Positions 10,258 to 20,290 of a stretch of DNA of 64,000 nucleotides are shown piece by piece; within the stretch, counting starts at the first letter, position 1; each line of letters starts with the position of its first letter. The DNA comes from Stenopsyche tienmushanensis. Lineage: Eukaryota; Arthropoda; Insecta; Trichoptera; Stenopsychidae. Location of the stretch: contig WACJ01000502.1 of NCBI GenBank assembly GCA_008973525.1, positions 2,604,001 to 2,668,000 of the forward strand, in the 5' to 3' direction. The translations under genes and the position numbers were made by a program. Under the pieces are notes generated by a model. The model ran no database searches and was not told the DNA's origin. It saw only the letters and a list, made by a program, of their open reading frames with translations.

Positions 10258-11125
10258 AATAATACTTACGTACAGAGTATGTATCATTTTACTAACATGT
10301 GAAAAACTTTCTTCGGAGTTTTATCTCATGGAAAAGAAAAATTAAACTGATAATAAGATCTAAATTAGTATTGAAAAACGAAAGCTTTTTTGCTTGGGAG
10401 CTCTTTTCATACACCATCTTCCTCAGCTGATGAAGCTAGTTCGCTTAAATATTATAAAAGTGTATAATTTATCAGATTATGAGGGTCTAGTGAAAAAGTT
10501 AAGCACAACAACGAAGAAAGGATACGACCAATCAGTTCTGTAGCAAAAAATCGGAAAAACTAAAAAAAAAAAAGTAAAACGAAAGCGGGTCAGTTGTGAA
10601 AATCCGATTAGGTCTTAGCGAAACCGTTCGCTAAAACAGCGGGAAGCTTTGTGAAGCCGAGCGGGAAATGATTCTGGAATCGCACGGATAAACAAATAAG
10701 TTTTCGGCTGCATAAATAAATAATGGCGAGACGAGATAGCACCGCCGGATGTAAGACAAAGGAAGCTGGAAGGCGTCCGTCTTTTGATGTATTCAGACGT
10801 CGATCCGGAAACAATGGACCATACTCGAAATCGGTATCGTGATATACGCCACCAGCACATTCAAGACCCCTTGGAATATTAGCCGTATAATATACGCCCA
10901 TTGATGGAAATCATTTCCTACCGGCATAGAAAAGCTATCCTCCAACAAAAAGCTCTCAGAAATTATCATTTACAGGGCATTTCAGATCACTTTGAAGAAT
11001 GGAGCAGTCTGTCAAAAGACAAACCCTCATATTAATAGAAAATCCTATCAATCATTTGGAGCGGGGAGTAGCCAAAAGATGTGGGACCTTATTGTGGTCA
11101 TAATTTGGATCACATATTGTATTTT
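10258..11125. other. single-copy stretch with GC-richer island
   Basis: About 10530-10960 is less AT-rich with many CG dinucleotides. Two overlapping minus frames (97 codons at 10608-10901 and 81 codons at 10615-10860) have no recognised domain. No copy elsewhere in the window. It could be host regulatory or intronic DNA. Confidence 0.3.
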
Positions 11126-11215
11126 TTTTAGTTTATTAACAAGTGCAAGTAATTAACACGCCTGACGGGGCATTGATACCTATAGTGGACGCTATAGGAG
11201 GGTTGACTGTATAAT
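11126..11215 (-). mobile_element. pogo-like terminal fragment
   Basis: Read on the minus strand this begins TACAGTCAACCCTCCTATAG and CGTCCACTATAGG, with CACTTGTTAATAAA further in. The same start is at 27958. CAGTCAACCCTCC-type ends next to TA fit pogo/Tigger-like inverted repeats with a TA target. No transposase frame is attached. Confidence 0.45.
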
Positions 11216-11284
11216 GGTAACACTTGATTTGGCACATTTGAGAATCAATTTGGTGTCAATATAATCTATCACAAGACGCCATAT

Positions 11285-11495
11285 CGGTGCTTACTGCCAT
11301 ACCGGCTGTAAACCTACTGGCACAGGAGAGTTAAGTCCGAAAAACGGTAACAAAAAAGAAAGATGCATCATGGCAGAGTTACAGGCATAATGGGACAGCT
11401 TCACTAAAGGGCAATGGACTAACTGTTTGATTCCAGACATCGAGAAATGGAGCAGGAGCTTGTTTCATCTGACTCTAGTCCTTTCGGGTTGGTGT
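11285..11495 (+). pseudogene. R1-like LINE reverse transcriptase C-terminus, part 1
   Basis: From 11370 the plus strand reads MAELQA, stop, then WDSFTKGQWTNCLIPDIEKW and SRSLFHLTLVLSG. Just upstream, another frame reads VLTAIPAVNLLAQE. Both match the conserved C-terminal part of R1/I-type LINE ORF2 proteins, which have a W...TKGRWTxRLIPDL...FxLTQxLTGHG order after the reverse transcriptase. The frame shifts once and contains a stop, so the copy is dead. The sequence stops at LSG and its continuation (GCFGNYLQNIGKETSPECHQ) is at 12075, after an insertion. Confidence 0.7.
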
Positions 11496-12072
11496 TAGAC
11501 TGAAATGAAGCCCCAGGGGAGGGCAACCCCACGCCCGTAGGCAACAATTGAACCCCTGAGGTGTGGAGTAGAGGTGTGTTAAAGTAGTCTTGTTGGTTTG
11601 CTCATCAAACGCAGCTGGGTTAGCCCAGCTAACATAAGTTGGGTGCGCAGGTCACCCTGTGCTGCACCCATAAAGCAGTGTGTGGAACAGCCGATTACAG
11701 TAGTTGGCGGAAACTGTGTCAAAGGCTCACCATTATCCTCAACAGTCTAGGCATATAGAGGAGAACGGTTTTAGGCTGTTCGAATGGCGACTCTTCTCCA
11801 TGGCTAGGTACTACGAGCCGATACCAATACCACGGGGAAAGTGTTGCCCCTGCAGTCCGTCATCTGCTGCAGCCCCCTTCAAACTGAGGTTGGACTCGTG
11901 TTGGTAGTGAACCCGGGAAAGTAAATTCCTTAGTTTCTCGTGGGGCTAAAATATATGTGGAAGACATTCTTTGTGTGGCTATTCCGGGGTGGAACAGATC
12001 ATACAGCAGCGCAGGTAAGGGTTCGATTAAAATGAACCCTCAATTCAGTCAGTCGGTGTCTTATGTCTGTCG
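11496..12072. mobile_element. 577-bp GC-richer insertion inside the LINE
   Basis: This block splits the LINE coding sequence. Related words flank it: CTAGTCCTTTCGGGTTGG at 11476-11493 on the left and CTAGTCCTTATCGGACTTGG at 12081-12100 on the right. This imperfect direct repeat is long enough to suggest a retroposon-type target duplication. The block is richer in GC than its surroundings. It contains stop-rich sequence and a 67-codon frame (11704-11907) with no recognised domain. It could be another LINE 5' region or a SINE; I do not recognise it. Confidence 0.45.
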
Positions 12073-12074
12073 TC

Positions 12075-12212
12075 TTGGCCCTAGTCCTTATCGGACTTGG
12101 ATGTTTCGGCAACTATCTTCAAAATATTGGAAAGGAGACAAGTCCTGAATGTCATCAATGTGGAGCAACCACTGAAGACGCTCAACACCCGATTGAGAAG
12201 AAAATTCTATAA
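12075..12212 (+). pseudogene. R1-like LINE C-terminus, part 2 with zinc-knuckle-like motif
   Basis: One open frame reads LALVLIGLGCFGNYLQNIGK and ETSPECHQCGATTEDAQHPI, then a stop at 12210-12212. The CxxC...H pattern (ECHQCG...DAQH) is the Cys-His motif near the end of R1-type ORF2 proteins. It continues directly from the LTLVLSG of part 1, so parts 1 and 2 were once one copy. Confidence 0.7.
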
Positions 12213-12239
12213 TGAAGTAATGCACTCGGCGCTATAATG

Positions 12240-12535
12240 CTGTGCCCCAATATAGGTCAACAAACTACGAACCCAAAGGGTCAGACTCAACATGGCCAGG
12301 GTACTGACTGCCATACCGCTAATTGATCGGCTTGCCATGTGTACCATGAAAGTACCATGGCAGTGTGGCAGTCCCGATGGAACAGCTCCACAAAAAGTCA
12401 GTGGACCGACTGATCACAGACCTGGAAGAGTGGAACAAGAAGAAGCTGTGTTACCACCTGACCCAGGTTCTTACCGGACATGGCTGCTTTAGAGCCTATC
12501 TCCACAAAATAATCAAGGAGACAAGCCCGATGTAA
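12240..12535 (+). pseudogene. R1-like LINE C-terminus, second copy
   Basis: This is a second, independent copy of the same LINE segment in the same orientation. At 12290-12335 it reads RVLTAIPLIDRLA. At 12363-12410 WQSRWNSSTKSQWTD is in one frame. From 12377 another frame runs MEQLHKKSVDRLITDLEEWN and KKKLCYHLTQVLTGHGCFRA, ending YLHKIIKETSPM before a stop at 12533. A one-base shift separates the two blocks. After the stop, GATGAGCCCAGGGAGAATAT could be decayed continuation. Better preserved than the first copy. Confidence 0.7.
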
Positions 12536-13951
12536 CCGATGAGCCCAGGGAGAATATTTGGTTAGTGGGTAAAAATCCCATACTTCCACCGGCTGTATTA
12601 CGAAAAATAATGTCAATGTAATGGATTAGTTCCCACATTCCATTTGTTGATAGAAAATATTAGCTAAAAGATAATATTGTGTTTGTGTAATAAATAATAA
12701 AATATGAAAGCTACTCGTCTAACGGTTGCTTTATGATATAGTGGCGATGCTGGTTTGAATTTCACTATTTGTGACGTTCAAGCTATTTCAGCTTTTTAAG
12801 CTTCAATTAAAATGATGTACACTAATTTTGGAAGTAGATGTATAATAAGTACAAAATTGGTTGTTTTTCGAGCGTTCCCACGGAATAATAACCGTTTAAT
12901 GGACAAATATTGCATGAAGAATTTATTAGTGTATAATTTGTGATTTGTTAGGGTCAAATCTCAACAATTTTGTATTGAGCTTATGTGTGACAATAAGGTT
13001 TTCAACTATATAAGTTTTGAAGCATCCGATAAAGGATATTGTGGAAACGTTGGTGGCGTGATGAAGTCCAATTATCGAAAAACATAACAACATTATGGTC
13101 CCATACCACTTGAAGGGGTTGCTGAGTGGAGGGTTGTAGAAGAGGTCAAACAAGTCTTTCCCCATGTCGAAAATATTTAAGAATAGCCAAAAATTTTTTT
13201 TGGATCGATGTTAAAATATATTTACAGGAACGTTATAAAAGTCATTAACAAGAATCATTGATTTGTGAAGCTTTTAAGTGTTTTCATTCAGCTGAAATTA
13301 AAAATGGATTGATGAAAAACGGATCTATCATAAATATTTAATTATCGAAGAGTCTCTGCAGTAAGTTATCTTAAATTAATTATTGTAGTAAAGTGATTAA
13401 TGAAAACCTAAGCGTCTTTGTTCAGCTCACAGAGGCTTTAGCGCACATAACAAAGGAATCGATGAAGAGGAAGCTATTGTATACATCCCCTGCCAGTGAT
13501 ATTCAACAATATAAAAATATTAAAAAAATAGGGTTGTTAAAACTCATATGCAACCATCATGACGTTAACAATTTATCTAGCAGACAGTGGAAGACATCAA
13601 GAAGTTTAGCAATTTGAAGTAAGAAGAAAGTTACTGCAAATCCTCTCATTAGCATTTCGCGCTTTAGTTCGCCAAGTTAAATATGCACTTTACTTCAGCG
13701 AATGCATTCTTGTGTGCTCACAATGGAACAAGAATATAAGTTGTTTTTAAATATAAACATATTAGTCCAACTTTGAGCTAACTTCATTTTTAATGATAGT
13801 CTTTCAGCTATATTTTAAAAGTTTTTATAAAATTATTATAAGATTCTAAATAAAGTATGAACGTGGAATATTCAATGCATTTTGTCCGGAGTACAAAAAC
13901 ATTTATTTTCACGGTGAAGCCAGGTTTAAAGATATAAATGGGTGTATACTA
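12536..13951. other. AT-rich spacer, nothing recognised
   Basis: About 1.4 kb of AT-rich sequence. Short frames at 12926-13165 (minus) and 13393-13617 (plus) carry no recognisable motif. I see no repeat copy in the window and no RNA gene signal. Confidence 0.3.
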
Positions 13952-14183
13952 TTAACCATTTTATTAATGAGTAAATTTCATTCAAATTGAGTTAGACATA
14001 AATGCTATATTCGCACAAATCCATTTTTCTCTCAGGACCACGCAGCGTGATTCAAGCTTGTATGTCAATAAATGAAGCTTAACACTGTTGATATTGTTGG
14101 GCCACATAAATACATAAAAGATTTATGTGGCTTTCTATTATTTATTATGATTCTAAGAAGGCCACTAACGATCTCAGAATAAC
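13952..14183 (+). mobile_element. piggyBac-like element A, copy A5 left part (split by hAT)
   Basis: It begins with a degenerate end, TTAACCATTTTATTAATGAG. It has the core GGACCACGCAGCGTGATTC (about 14037) and TCAATAAATGAAGCTTAACA. It continues through a hairpin (GCCACATAAAT...GATTTATGTGGC at about 14101-14132) and GATCTCAGAATAACC, where the hAT element interrupts it. The right part resumes at 15232. It is related to the longer copy at 56781-57408. Confidence 0.6.
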
Positions 14184-14243
14184 CCCATGACTAGAGAATC
14201 CAATCCCGAGCCAAAATTTCGATCCCGGGATTTCATTAGACAA

Positions 14244-14283
14244 TCCCGGGACCAGTCCCGGGATCCCGGGACTGGTCCCGGGA
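14244..14283. repeat. 40-bp perfect palindrome
   Basis: Two 20-bp arms, TCCCGGGACCAGTCCCGGGA and its exact reverse complement, meet without a spacer. The arm itself is nearly symmetric. It lies about 50 bp inside the hAT left end, where transposase-binding repeats are usual. Confidence 0.85.
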
Positions 14284-14459
14284 GCCGTATATTTTTCAAT
14301 ATTTTAAGAAATTACCTTGATGAGTTTGATCAAAAATTACTAATCAGTCCATTTGTTCAATATAAAAAATCACCTGAAGGCCAAAGAATTTTATTTATTT
14401 AAGAAAAGATAAAAATACAATTCAAAAATAGATAAATAAAACACTAAAAAATTCAAATA

Positions 14460-14699
14460 TTATTTTAAAAATATGTCCGAAGTAACATTAACATTAAACA
14501 TTAGTGTTTTGTCATTTAGTCTGGATCTGATTTTGGAAGTCAGACAACTTGCTGCTGAAAATGCACGCTCAGCTTCCACACTCGTTAGAGATATCGTCAT
14601 CAGATATTTAAATGCTAGTTCGAGTTGATGATCGCGTGAGCCCTCATTTTCGTATAACACCATCAATGTGACTGATAAAATTCTTTTCTGCTGAGACAC
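14460..14699 (-). pseudogene. hAT transposase C-terminal dimerisation remnant
   Basis: A 79-codon minus frame contains LTSVEAERAFSAASCLTSKI and RSRLNDKTLM. This is the hAT C-terminal dimerisation motif (S-x-E-AERxFSxA...KxRxRLxxxTL). The rest of the transposase, including the zinc finger and catalytic residues, is absent. Plus-orientation relatives occur at 49711-49790 and 54537-54650. Confidence 0.8.
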
Positions 14700-15231
14700 G
14701 GACTAAAAATCGCAAAATTCCCGATTTCCCGACAAATTATTTATTTCCGTCGCTGCAGATGAATACTTATATACTATAATACTTTGATGTGATTTGTAAT
14801 TATATTACGGAGGAATTCAAAAATTCTGAATCCCGTATCTATTATATTTCATATCGATATTCCCATTATTAGAGCCGAGGTGTAGTAAATACATCACCGG
14901 TTGGGAAAGGTTACTATAACAATTTGAAAAACATACATGTACGCTATATATGTATACATAGATTAGACAGTTTCTGCCTCTTGGCATCGCCTAATTTTGT
15001 TAATTAGTAATTACGCCACTGTTTCCAAGCGTCCAGATTTTGTCGGGAATGTCTCGATTTAGTAGCCTTCATCGTGTTGGTGAGGTGTACGATTTCTGTC
15101 AAATAAAAATTTCAATCCCGGGATTTTCGGGATTACGTTTTCTAATCCCGGGATTCTTAAGTACCTAAAACTGTCCGGGATCCCGGGATTCCGGGATCCG
15201 GGATCCCGGGATTGGATTCCCTACCCATGAC

Positions 15232-15530
15232 TGATAGATTTCAATTGGATACAGACAAATTCCATTGTAATTTTAATGTTTATTAAAATTACAATGACTC
15301 TATTTTGTACTCTGATTCTTTGTAAATGGATATTACGTGTGGATCGCTTCTCGCAATATTTGAGAATATTTAGACCTTTACAGCACGACCTTGCCATCGA
15401 TGTACGAGTGTATGATGAGATGCAAGACATTCTCTCTGTCTCCGATTCACTAATCTACACACTCATGTGCGAAAATACTCGTTCTTTATCTCTCGAGCAC
15501 GTTCGCAGCATATGCGGGATTCCTGAGAGA
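15232..15530 (+). mobile_element. piggyBac-like element A, copy A5 right part
   Basis: It resumes after the hAT with TGATAGATTTCAATTGGATA, then a TTTTGTACTCTGATTC block. The A-family right half follows: CGACCTTGCCATCGATGTAC, GAGTGTATGATGAGATGCAA, TCTCCGATTCACTAATC and CATATGCGGGATTCCT. The terminal ATCAACGGGTTAA is missing; LTR-B debris abuts instead. The opening part aligns with the inverted copy at about 56985-57100. Confidence 0.65.
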
Positions 15531-15615
15531 TATTTGGTTGCGAGAAGGACGTCTTCCTGCAGCCAAGGCCAACCGCTGACTCTCATCGACTCGATGCTAA
15601 ATCGCCCACGCTACA
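15531..15615 (-). mobile_element. LTR-B fragment, copy 2
   Basis: On the minus strand it reads TGTAGCGTGGGCGATTTAGC, then jumps to GGTTGGCCTTGGCTGCAG and the hairpin region. The middle of the LTR is deleted. Its 5' tip at 15615 is intact. It adjoins the right part of piggyBac copy A5. Confidence 0.55.
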
Positions 15616-15664
15616 CATTCATTGGATGTTTTTTTTAAATTTGCTTTTGTTTCATCACTTAAAT

Positions 15665-15990
15665 TTTTTATATAGACTTGTGTCTGTTTTTATGTGATAA
15701 AAAATCGTATAAAAAAACTTGAACTACATAGAAAACTAAGGGATAGGTTCCATTATTTTTAAAACAGCATAACTTCAAATCAATGTGATAGAATTTACAA
15801 AAACACTACTTTCATATTTGGATGTTCTAAATATGGCTAACTTTAACGGTTGTAATTTGCACTAGTGTTAATTTTAGATTTTTTTAATGCGCATTCGCAT
15901 AAAAAAAGCTTTGTCTTCGATAGAAAAATGATGGATAGGTTGCACTATTTTTAAAAATCGCATAACTTCAAATTCGCATAAAAAAATATT
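15665..15990 (+). mobile_element. ATGCG-rich TIR element C, copy 1
   Basis: It contains TTGAACTACATAGAAAACTA and AGGGATAGGTTCCATTATTT, then GCATAACTTCAAATCAATGT, CACTAGTGTTAATTTTAGA, and near the end GCATAACTTCAAATTCGCAT. The same blocks occur inverted at 42358-42800 and partly at 30485-30705. The two ends both carry CTGTTTTTATG(C/T)G-type words in the best copy, which suggests terminal inverted repeats. No frame. Superfamily unknown. Confidence 0.55.
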
Positions 15991-17689
15991 TTTTTTGCTC
16001 AAACGTATTTATCTAAAATGTTTTACATAATAACGCCAATATTATTAAAACCACAATTATCGACTAATTTTAGCTTTCACTCAAAGGTAGCCCTGCCCAA
16101 CTTTGTTTTAGTACCATAAATATTTTTATCAAAAAGAAGAATAATTAATCCCTAATATTACTAACATTATATTGAATAATATTTGAATATTTGGTTGAGA
16201 AATAAAAAGATGAACTAAATATTTAAAAAAAAGGGTACAGAACTAATATTAACGACAGTTTAAATACCACCGATCACAGAGTGTTAAAATAGAATCCTAC
16301 TGGACCGCAGAAAAAAAACACACTTTCTATGATCGATGATCACAAAACAAAACTACAAAAGTATCGCGATAAATATTTCTGCTTTAAAAATAAGATTGGA
16401 GGAAAAATGTCTGAATTCATGAGGTGTTATGGCTTATTTTTCCGCATTTTTTTCCTTAACTAAAGCAAAAAATCTTTTGGGTATAGCGCAGTAATTATGA
16501 TTGAGTGGGCCACGTTACCCGATTCTATGAAAGCGCTTTCTTTCACAAAAAAAAAAAAAAATTGAACTAATACCATTCGAAAATGAAGTTTACATAGAAC
16601 TACATTTGCACGTATATGGTCGCTTCAAAGCATTTCCATATTCATGATAAAAGGAAAAAAATGTTAACATGGCGTACTTTTACCGAGAAAACGGTCGTCA
16701 AATGTAATGTATATATTTTTGCAAAATCATAGCTTGGATCATGGATATAACTATGCGAAACGTGGAATTTTCAGCTCGAAATATTGCATTTACATATTCG
16801 CAATTCAAGGAGGAGGATTGAAGGGCGAAATTAAATTCGTATAAATACTAATAATGCCGATGGTGAAAACCAAGATCACATTTATCACCTAATTTAAATC
16901 CAATTTGCATTTGTGTCTGTCTTCTGTTTCCCGGCTCCTGGTCTACTTTGTCGTCCACTTTTTTTACAGCCAGCATTTGCATGCGGTGAAGGGGGCACGG
17001 GATGTAAAAAAAACGAGGAAACCGACTCATGCGAACAGTAAATCTACAGCTTTATTGACATGAATGCGGAAAAGGATTTCGAGATTTCCCCGAGGCTGAG
17101 TCAAACGTAAATATAAGTTATCCTAGGCGAGGAGGGTGGGAAATCTGCGAAGATATGCTGGAGTTGCTTCCTGTAGGCGAAGGCGCCGGATATACGAGAT
17201 GTGGCTGAAGTATGATGACTTGCATTCGATGAAGATTCAGCAAGATCGATTTATTTCGAATTACAAGGCTTTAAATGCAAACAACAGGATATCACAGATT
17301 TATTCAGCAGATCAAGAAAATCCTGAACCAGCAGAGAAACATGATTCGCTTAGTATTGATTTTTCAGATTGAAATAAGTTCACAATTCGTCAGTTTGTCA
17401 ATATAAAACGTATTAAAATTAAGGAAAAGCTCGGGAATATTATGAAGCAGTGAGTGACCATGAAAAGTCGAGGACCTTCTTAGATCATAATTACATGCAC
17501 TATTAAAATGATCAGCCGAATTCTATTTAATCATGACATAAATGCTTAATATAATGTAATCATTACTCTTATTATAATTAATTTTTATCTCGAATACATT
17601 ATCATTTATTTTAAAATCTGAGATAAAATTCAATTAAGGCTTTCGTTTCTGTTGTGCAATTGAATCCTTTAATACACGTTCTGAGGTGA
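15991..17689. other. single-copy stretch, nothing recognised
   Basis: AT-rich until about 16840; 16840-17370 is less AT-rich with CG dinucleotides. A 78-codon plus frame (17136-17372) and a 60-codon minus frame (16848-17030) carry no recognised motif. No repeat copy found. An A run lies at about 16547-16560. Confidence 0.3.
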
Positions 17690-17830
17690 CAAGCAGGGAG
17701 CAAAGGGTCAACGCATAATCTTGGCTGCGGCAAAATGTATTATATCCGCGGTTTGCTTGTCATCCACATTTCACTGGTGTCAGAAACGACGGGACGTTGA
17801 AGAATTTATAGCCCAGAACCTGGTAAACTG
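17690..17830 (+). mobile_element. LTR-C junction fragment, copy 1
   Basis: It contains CGCGGTTTGCTTGTCATCCA then CATTTCA followed by CTGGTGTCAGAAACGACGGG. Two other loci (about 20195-20290 and 46725-46860) share CGCGGYTTGYYTGTC...CAYTWCA and CTGGTGTCAGATACGGC. A CA followed by CTGGTGTCA also occurs at the LTR-A junction (37091/37092), where it is the primer-binding site. I read this as a decayed LTR end plus primer-binding site. Confidence 0.4.
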
Positions 17831-18179
17831 GTAATTCTTCAAGTTCAACAACTTATTGCAAGATTTTTTTGTGACTTTGGAAGCTCAGAAGTAATTTTCT
17901 TTGAATCAATTTCATAAAACAATGATTTTTTTTTAGATAAAATATTTATTACAAAAGACAAAAATAGTTATTTTGTGCTATTACAACCACAGAAGAAAAA
18001 GTTATGACGATTTAAAAAAATGAATATTTTTTCAAAATGTTAAAAAAAATATATTTCGACAATTCTGACACTTAGGAAATAGAGTTTATGTGTGAAGCGT
18101 AGCAAAAGACCCCCCCCCCCCCCTTAACTCCTAAAAAAAATTGTCGGTCCATGTTTGAAACAATCTGTATATTATATAT
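17831..18179. repeat. spacer with a 14-base C run
   Basis: AT-rich DNA. A run of 14 C lies at 18110-18123, unusual in this AT-rich window. Nothing else is recognised. Confidence 0.5.
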
Positions 18180-18574
18180 CTTCTTAAATATAAAAAATAA
18201 TTCTTCTTTGTTCGTATGTAATGCGCTGCCATACCGTTTATCAAATTGCAATAAAACTTCGTCCATTTGTTGCTAAGGATTGCGCGAGTAATATAGATAC
18301 AGTGTAATATTCAAAAATAAAAATAAAATGTTTGTTCGTATTTTATACGCTGCCATACCGTTCATTCGATTGCGATAAATCTTTTCCGACTTATTGTTTG
18401 CACTTTTTAAAATACTATAGGTATACTACAATTAACTTACAGTAGATAAAATCAACAAAATAAAATAAATTTCATTATTTATATCATTACTAACTAAATA
18501 AGATAACTCTTTAAAATTTCAAACGATATTTTAAGAATTATTACTTCTGTGGAATCAACCGGGTACCAGCTAGT
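18180..18574 (+). mobile_element. Helitron-like element with tandem units, copy 1
   Basis: Two units each contain GCTGCCATACCGTTYATY...ATTGCGATAAA: one near 18225-18260 and one near 18345-18385, about 125 bp apart. The element ends ACCGGGTACCAGCTAG followed by T at 18574. A CTAG end next to T is the CTRR signature of Helitrons. Related pieces are at 24885, 32030, 44230 and 62180. No Rep/helicase coding is present. Confidence 0.45.
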
Positions 18575-18599
18575 ATTAAATATAATTTACATATGGGGA

Positions 18600-18960
18600 A
18601 AGGGTGACTCGTAGTCTCGCTCGCGATTTCATGGTGCGAGCCACATACACATTCTAGCCTTTATGAAAGCTTTCACGGTCATAGATATCGTAGAAGACCC
18701 CAGGGATGCATTTATCTCCATAACTTACACAAAAAAGCCCTAAATGCCCTAAAATTGAAGATAGTGTCCAACCGGTCCGCCTTTCAGACCGCTGAATAGT
18801 GAGAGATAGCAGCCTGCAATTGGCATGGATCACCTCTCCTGTCAATTAGCTAACGCTGCTAAATAGAAGATATGCTGAAGCGTGAGCAAAGGAGTTCTAT
18901 AACATTTTAATTGGTGTGACAAGGTGAATCGTCCGTTAGCTTCATCGTATCAAAAATTCA
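18600..18960. repeat. unnamed repeat H, copy 1
   Basis: The block CCTAAAATTGAAGATAGTG, then GTCCAACCGGTCCGCCTTTC (about 18748-18785), recurs at 47290-47345 and, more altered, at 36190-36250. No frame or terminal repeat is visible. It precedes the SINE-like piece at 18965. A similar neighbourhood occurs at 46936-47460, in the opposite order. Confidence 0.4.
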
Positions 18961-18964
18961 AAGT

Positions 18965-19130
18965 TTTTATTATAAACGCTCCGGTTCCTATACAGATTGT
19001 TGAACCAATAAATTAGGTGTTCAGTAAATTATTGTTTCTGATTGATCGTTTCGAACCAAGGTTATTTTGATTTCTTGAATCTGTAAAAGAAAATATTGAG
19101 GAAATTTATAAAGTCGTAGAGGGACGCATA
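18965..19130 (+). repeat. SINE-like repeat, copy 1 (body only)
   Basis: TTATTGTTTCTGATTGATCG, then TTTCGAACCAAGGTTATTTT, aligns with the body of the copy at 46936-47150. That copy also keeps a tRNA-like head. Here the head is not recognisable. About 110 bp align. Confidence 0.4.
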
Positions 19131-19335
19131 CGATATTTTTACTACTCATTCATGGATATTTTTCTTTTTGAAAAAATCTTATTCAGATCTTAATATTACC
19201 GCAAGTGGAAGGCAAGTGGGAAATCACCACATGAAAAATACTTTCCTTAGAAAAATCTCATATGGAGGTTGCCTGCATCTTATAACGAGTAGGGCATCAT
19301 AAGCAAGGAAATCCCCTATGAGAAAAATCGAAGAG
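19131..19335. repeat. unnamed repeat J, copy 2
   Basis: AAGTGGGAAATCACCACATG and AGAAAAATCTCATATGGAGG match the block at 6375-6430. No other feature is seen. Confidence 0.4.
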
Positions 19336-20194
19336 AAATGCATTCACATTTTTTAAGAATAAACATGTGAAGCGTTGCATACAAAATTGAAGCGGTCCTG
19401 TTGTGCTGGTGTATAAAAGGAAACTGTTTTAGTGACAAGAGCACACAAACGAAATACCATAGGAATCAGAGAAGCGAGCTTGTGAAAGCCTTATAAAGGA
19501 AAATATGAGGTCAAGCGAAGAATGGAAGGTAACAATGTCCAGAGGATGTTGGTAATTTAGAGTGTGCTAGGTAATGTGTCATATATTATTCATACGGGAG
19601 CTGTTCTCATAGTCCAGAGGCAAAACAAAGGGAATTTACTACCGCGTCGTGGCGCTCAACATCTTGTCATGCAGAACAATTTAATCTCATAACGACTATA
19701 ATATTTTTTGCTTGAAATTACAGAGAGATAAATACTATAAAAAACGATAAAATATTAAAGCAATGTGGAAATGACGATGAAAATAGAATGGTATCAATGA
19801 ATGGAATTTTCGAAATATACCAACCCGTTTGATGTGATCGTCTTTCATCCTACAAACGTCAATTAATCGATCAGCTCAGAAGAAGACATCCAAAAAGAAC
19901 ATTTAACGAGGAAAATCCCAAAAGAATTGGAATAAATGGATCGTAAAGACCGAGCATTGATCATCAAACGAGAACGGCATTCTCTAGATTATTTTGGATG
20001 TTAACAAGATAACCGATTTGGAAAAGTCTTATTTTGATTTAGCATTCATGTTACAAATACATAATTGTATCAGCAGTTGTCAGCTTTGTATATAGGAATT
20101 GTTACACAAATAATGTCGCTCGTTCCTATATTATAATAAGCAAGACTTAAAGTCCTAAATATATAAATGTCGAAAATAGGACGATTTGATTTCA
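19336..20194. other. single-copy stretch, nothing recognised
   Basis: Mixed AT-rich sequence without long frames or repeat copies. Confidence 0.3.
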
Positions 20195-20290
20195 TAGATA
20201 ATTCTATACGCGGCTTGCCTGTCCTCTATATTACACTGGTGTCAGATACGGCGGCATGTTTAAAATGCATAGCTGTTCTAGATGGGAAAT
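20195..20290 (+). mobile_element. LTR-C junction fragment, copy 2
   Basis: It contains CGCGGCTTGCCTGTCCTCTA, TATTACA, then CTGGTGTCAGATACGGC. It shares the junction structure with 17690-17830 and 46725-46860. Flanks do not extend to a full LTR. Confidence 0.4.

Larger units (their letters stand above)
14192..15223 (-). mobile_element. complete hAT element, 1032 bp, copy 1
   Basis: The ends are TAGAGAATCCAATCCCGAG and, inverted, TAGGGAATCCAATCCCGGGA. A perfect 8-bp target duplication CCCATGAC flanks it at 14184-14191 and 15224-15231. Length, 8-bp duplication and TAGGGAATCC-type ends fit the hAT superfamily. Subterminal DNA is full of TCCCGGGA words, including a 40-bp perfect palindrome at 14244-14283. 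A transposase remnant lies on the minus strand (14460-14699). The element is internally deleted and non-autonomous. It sits inside a piggyBac-like element. Confidence 0.85.

Noticed and set aside
15276..15638. 120-codon plus frame as a gene
   Set aside because: It runs through the right half of piggyBac-like copy A5 and an LTR-B fragment; other copies do not keep the frame.
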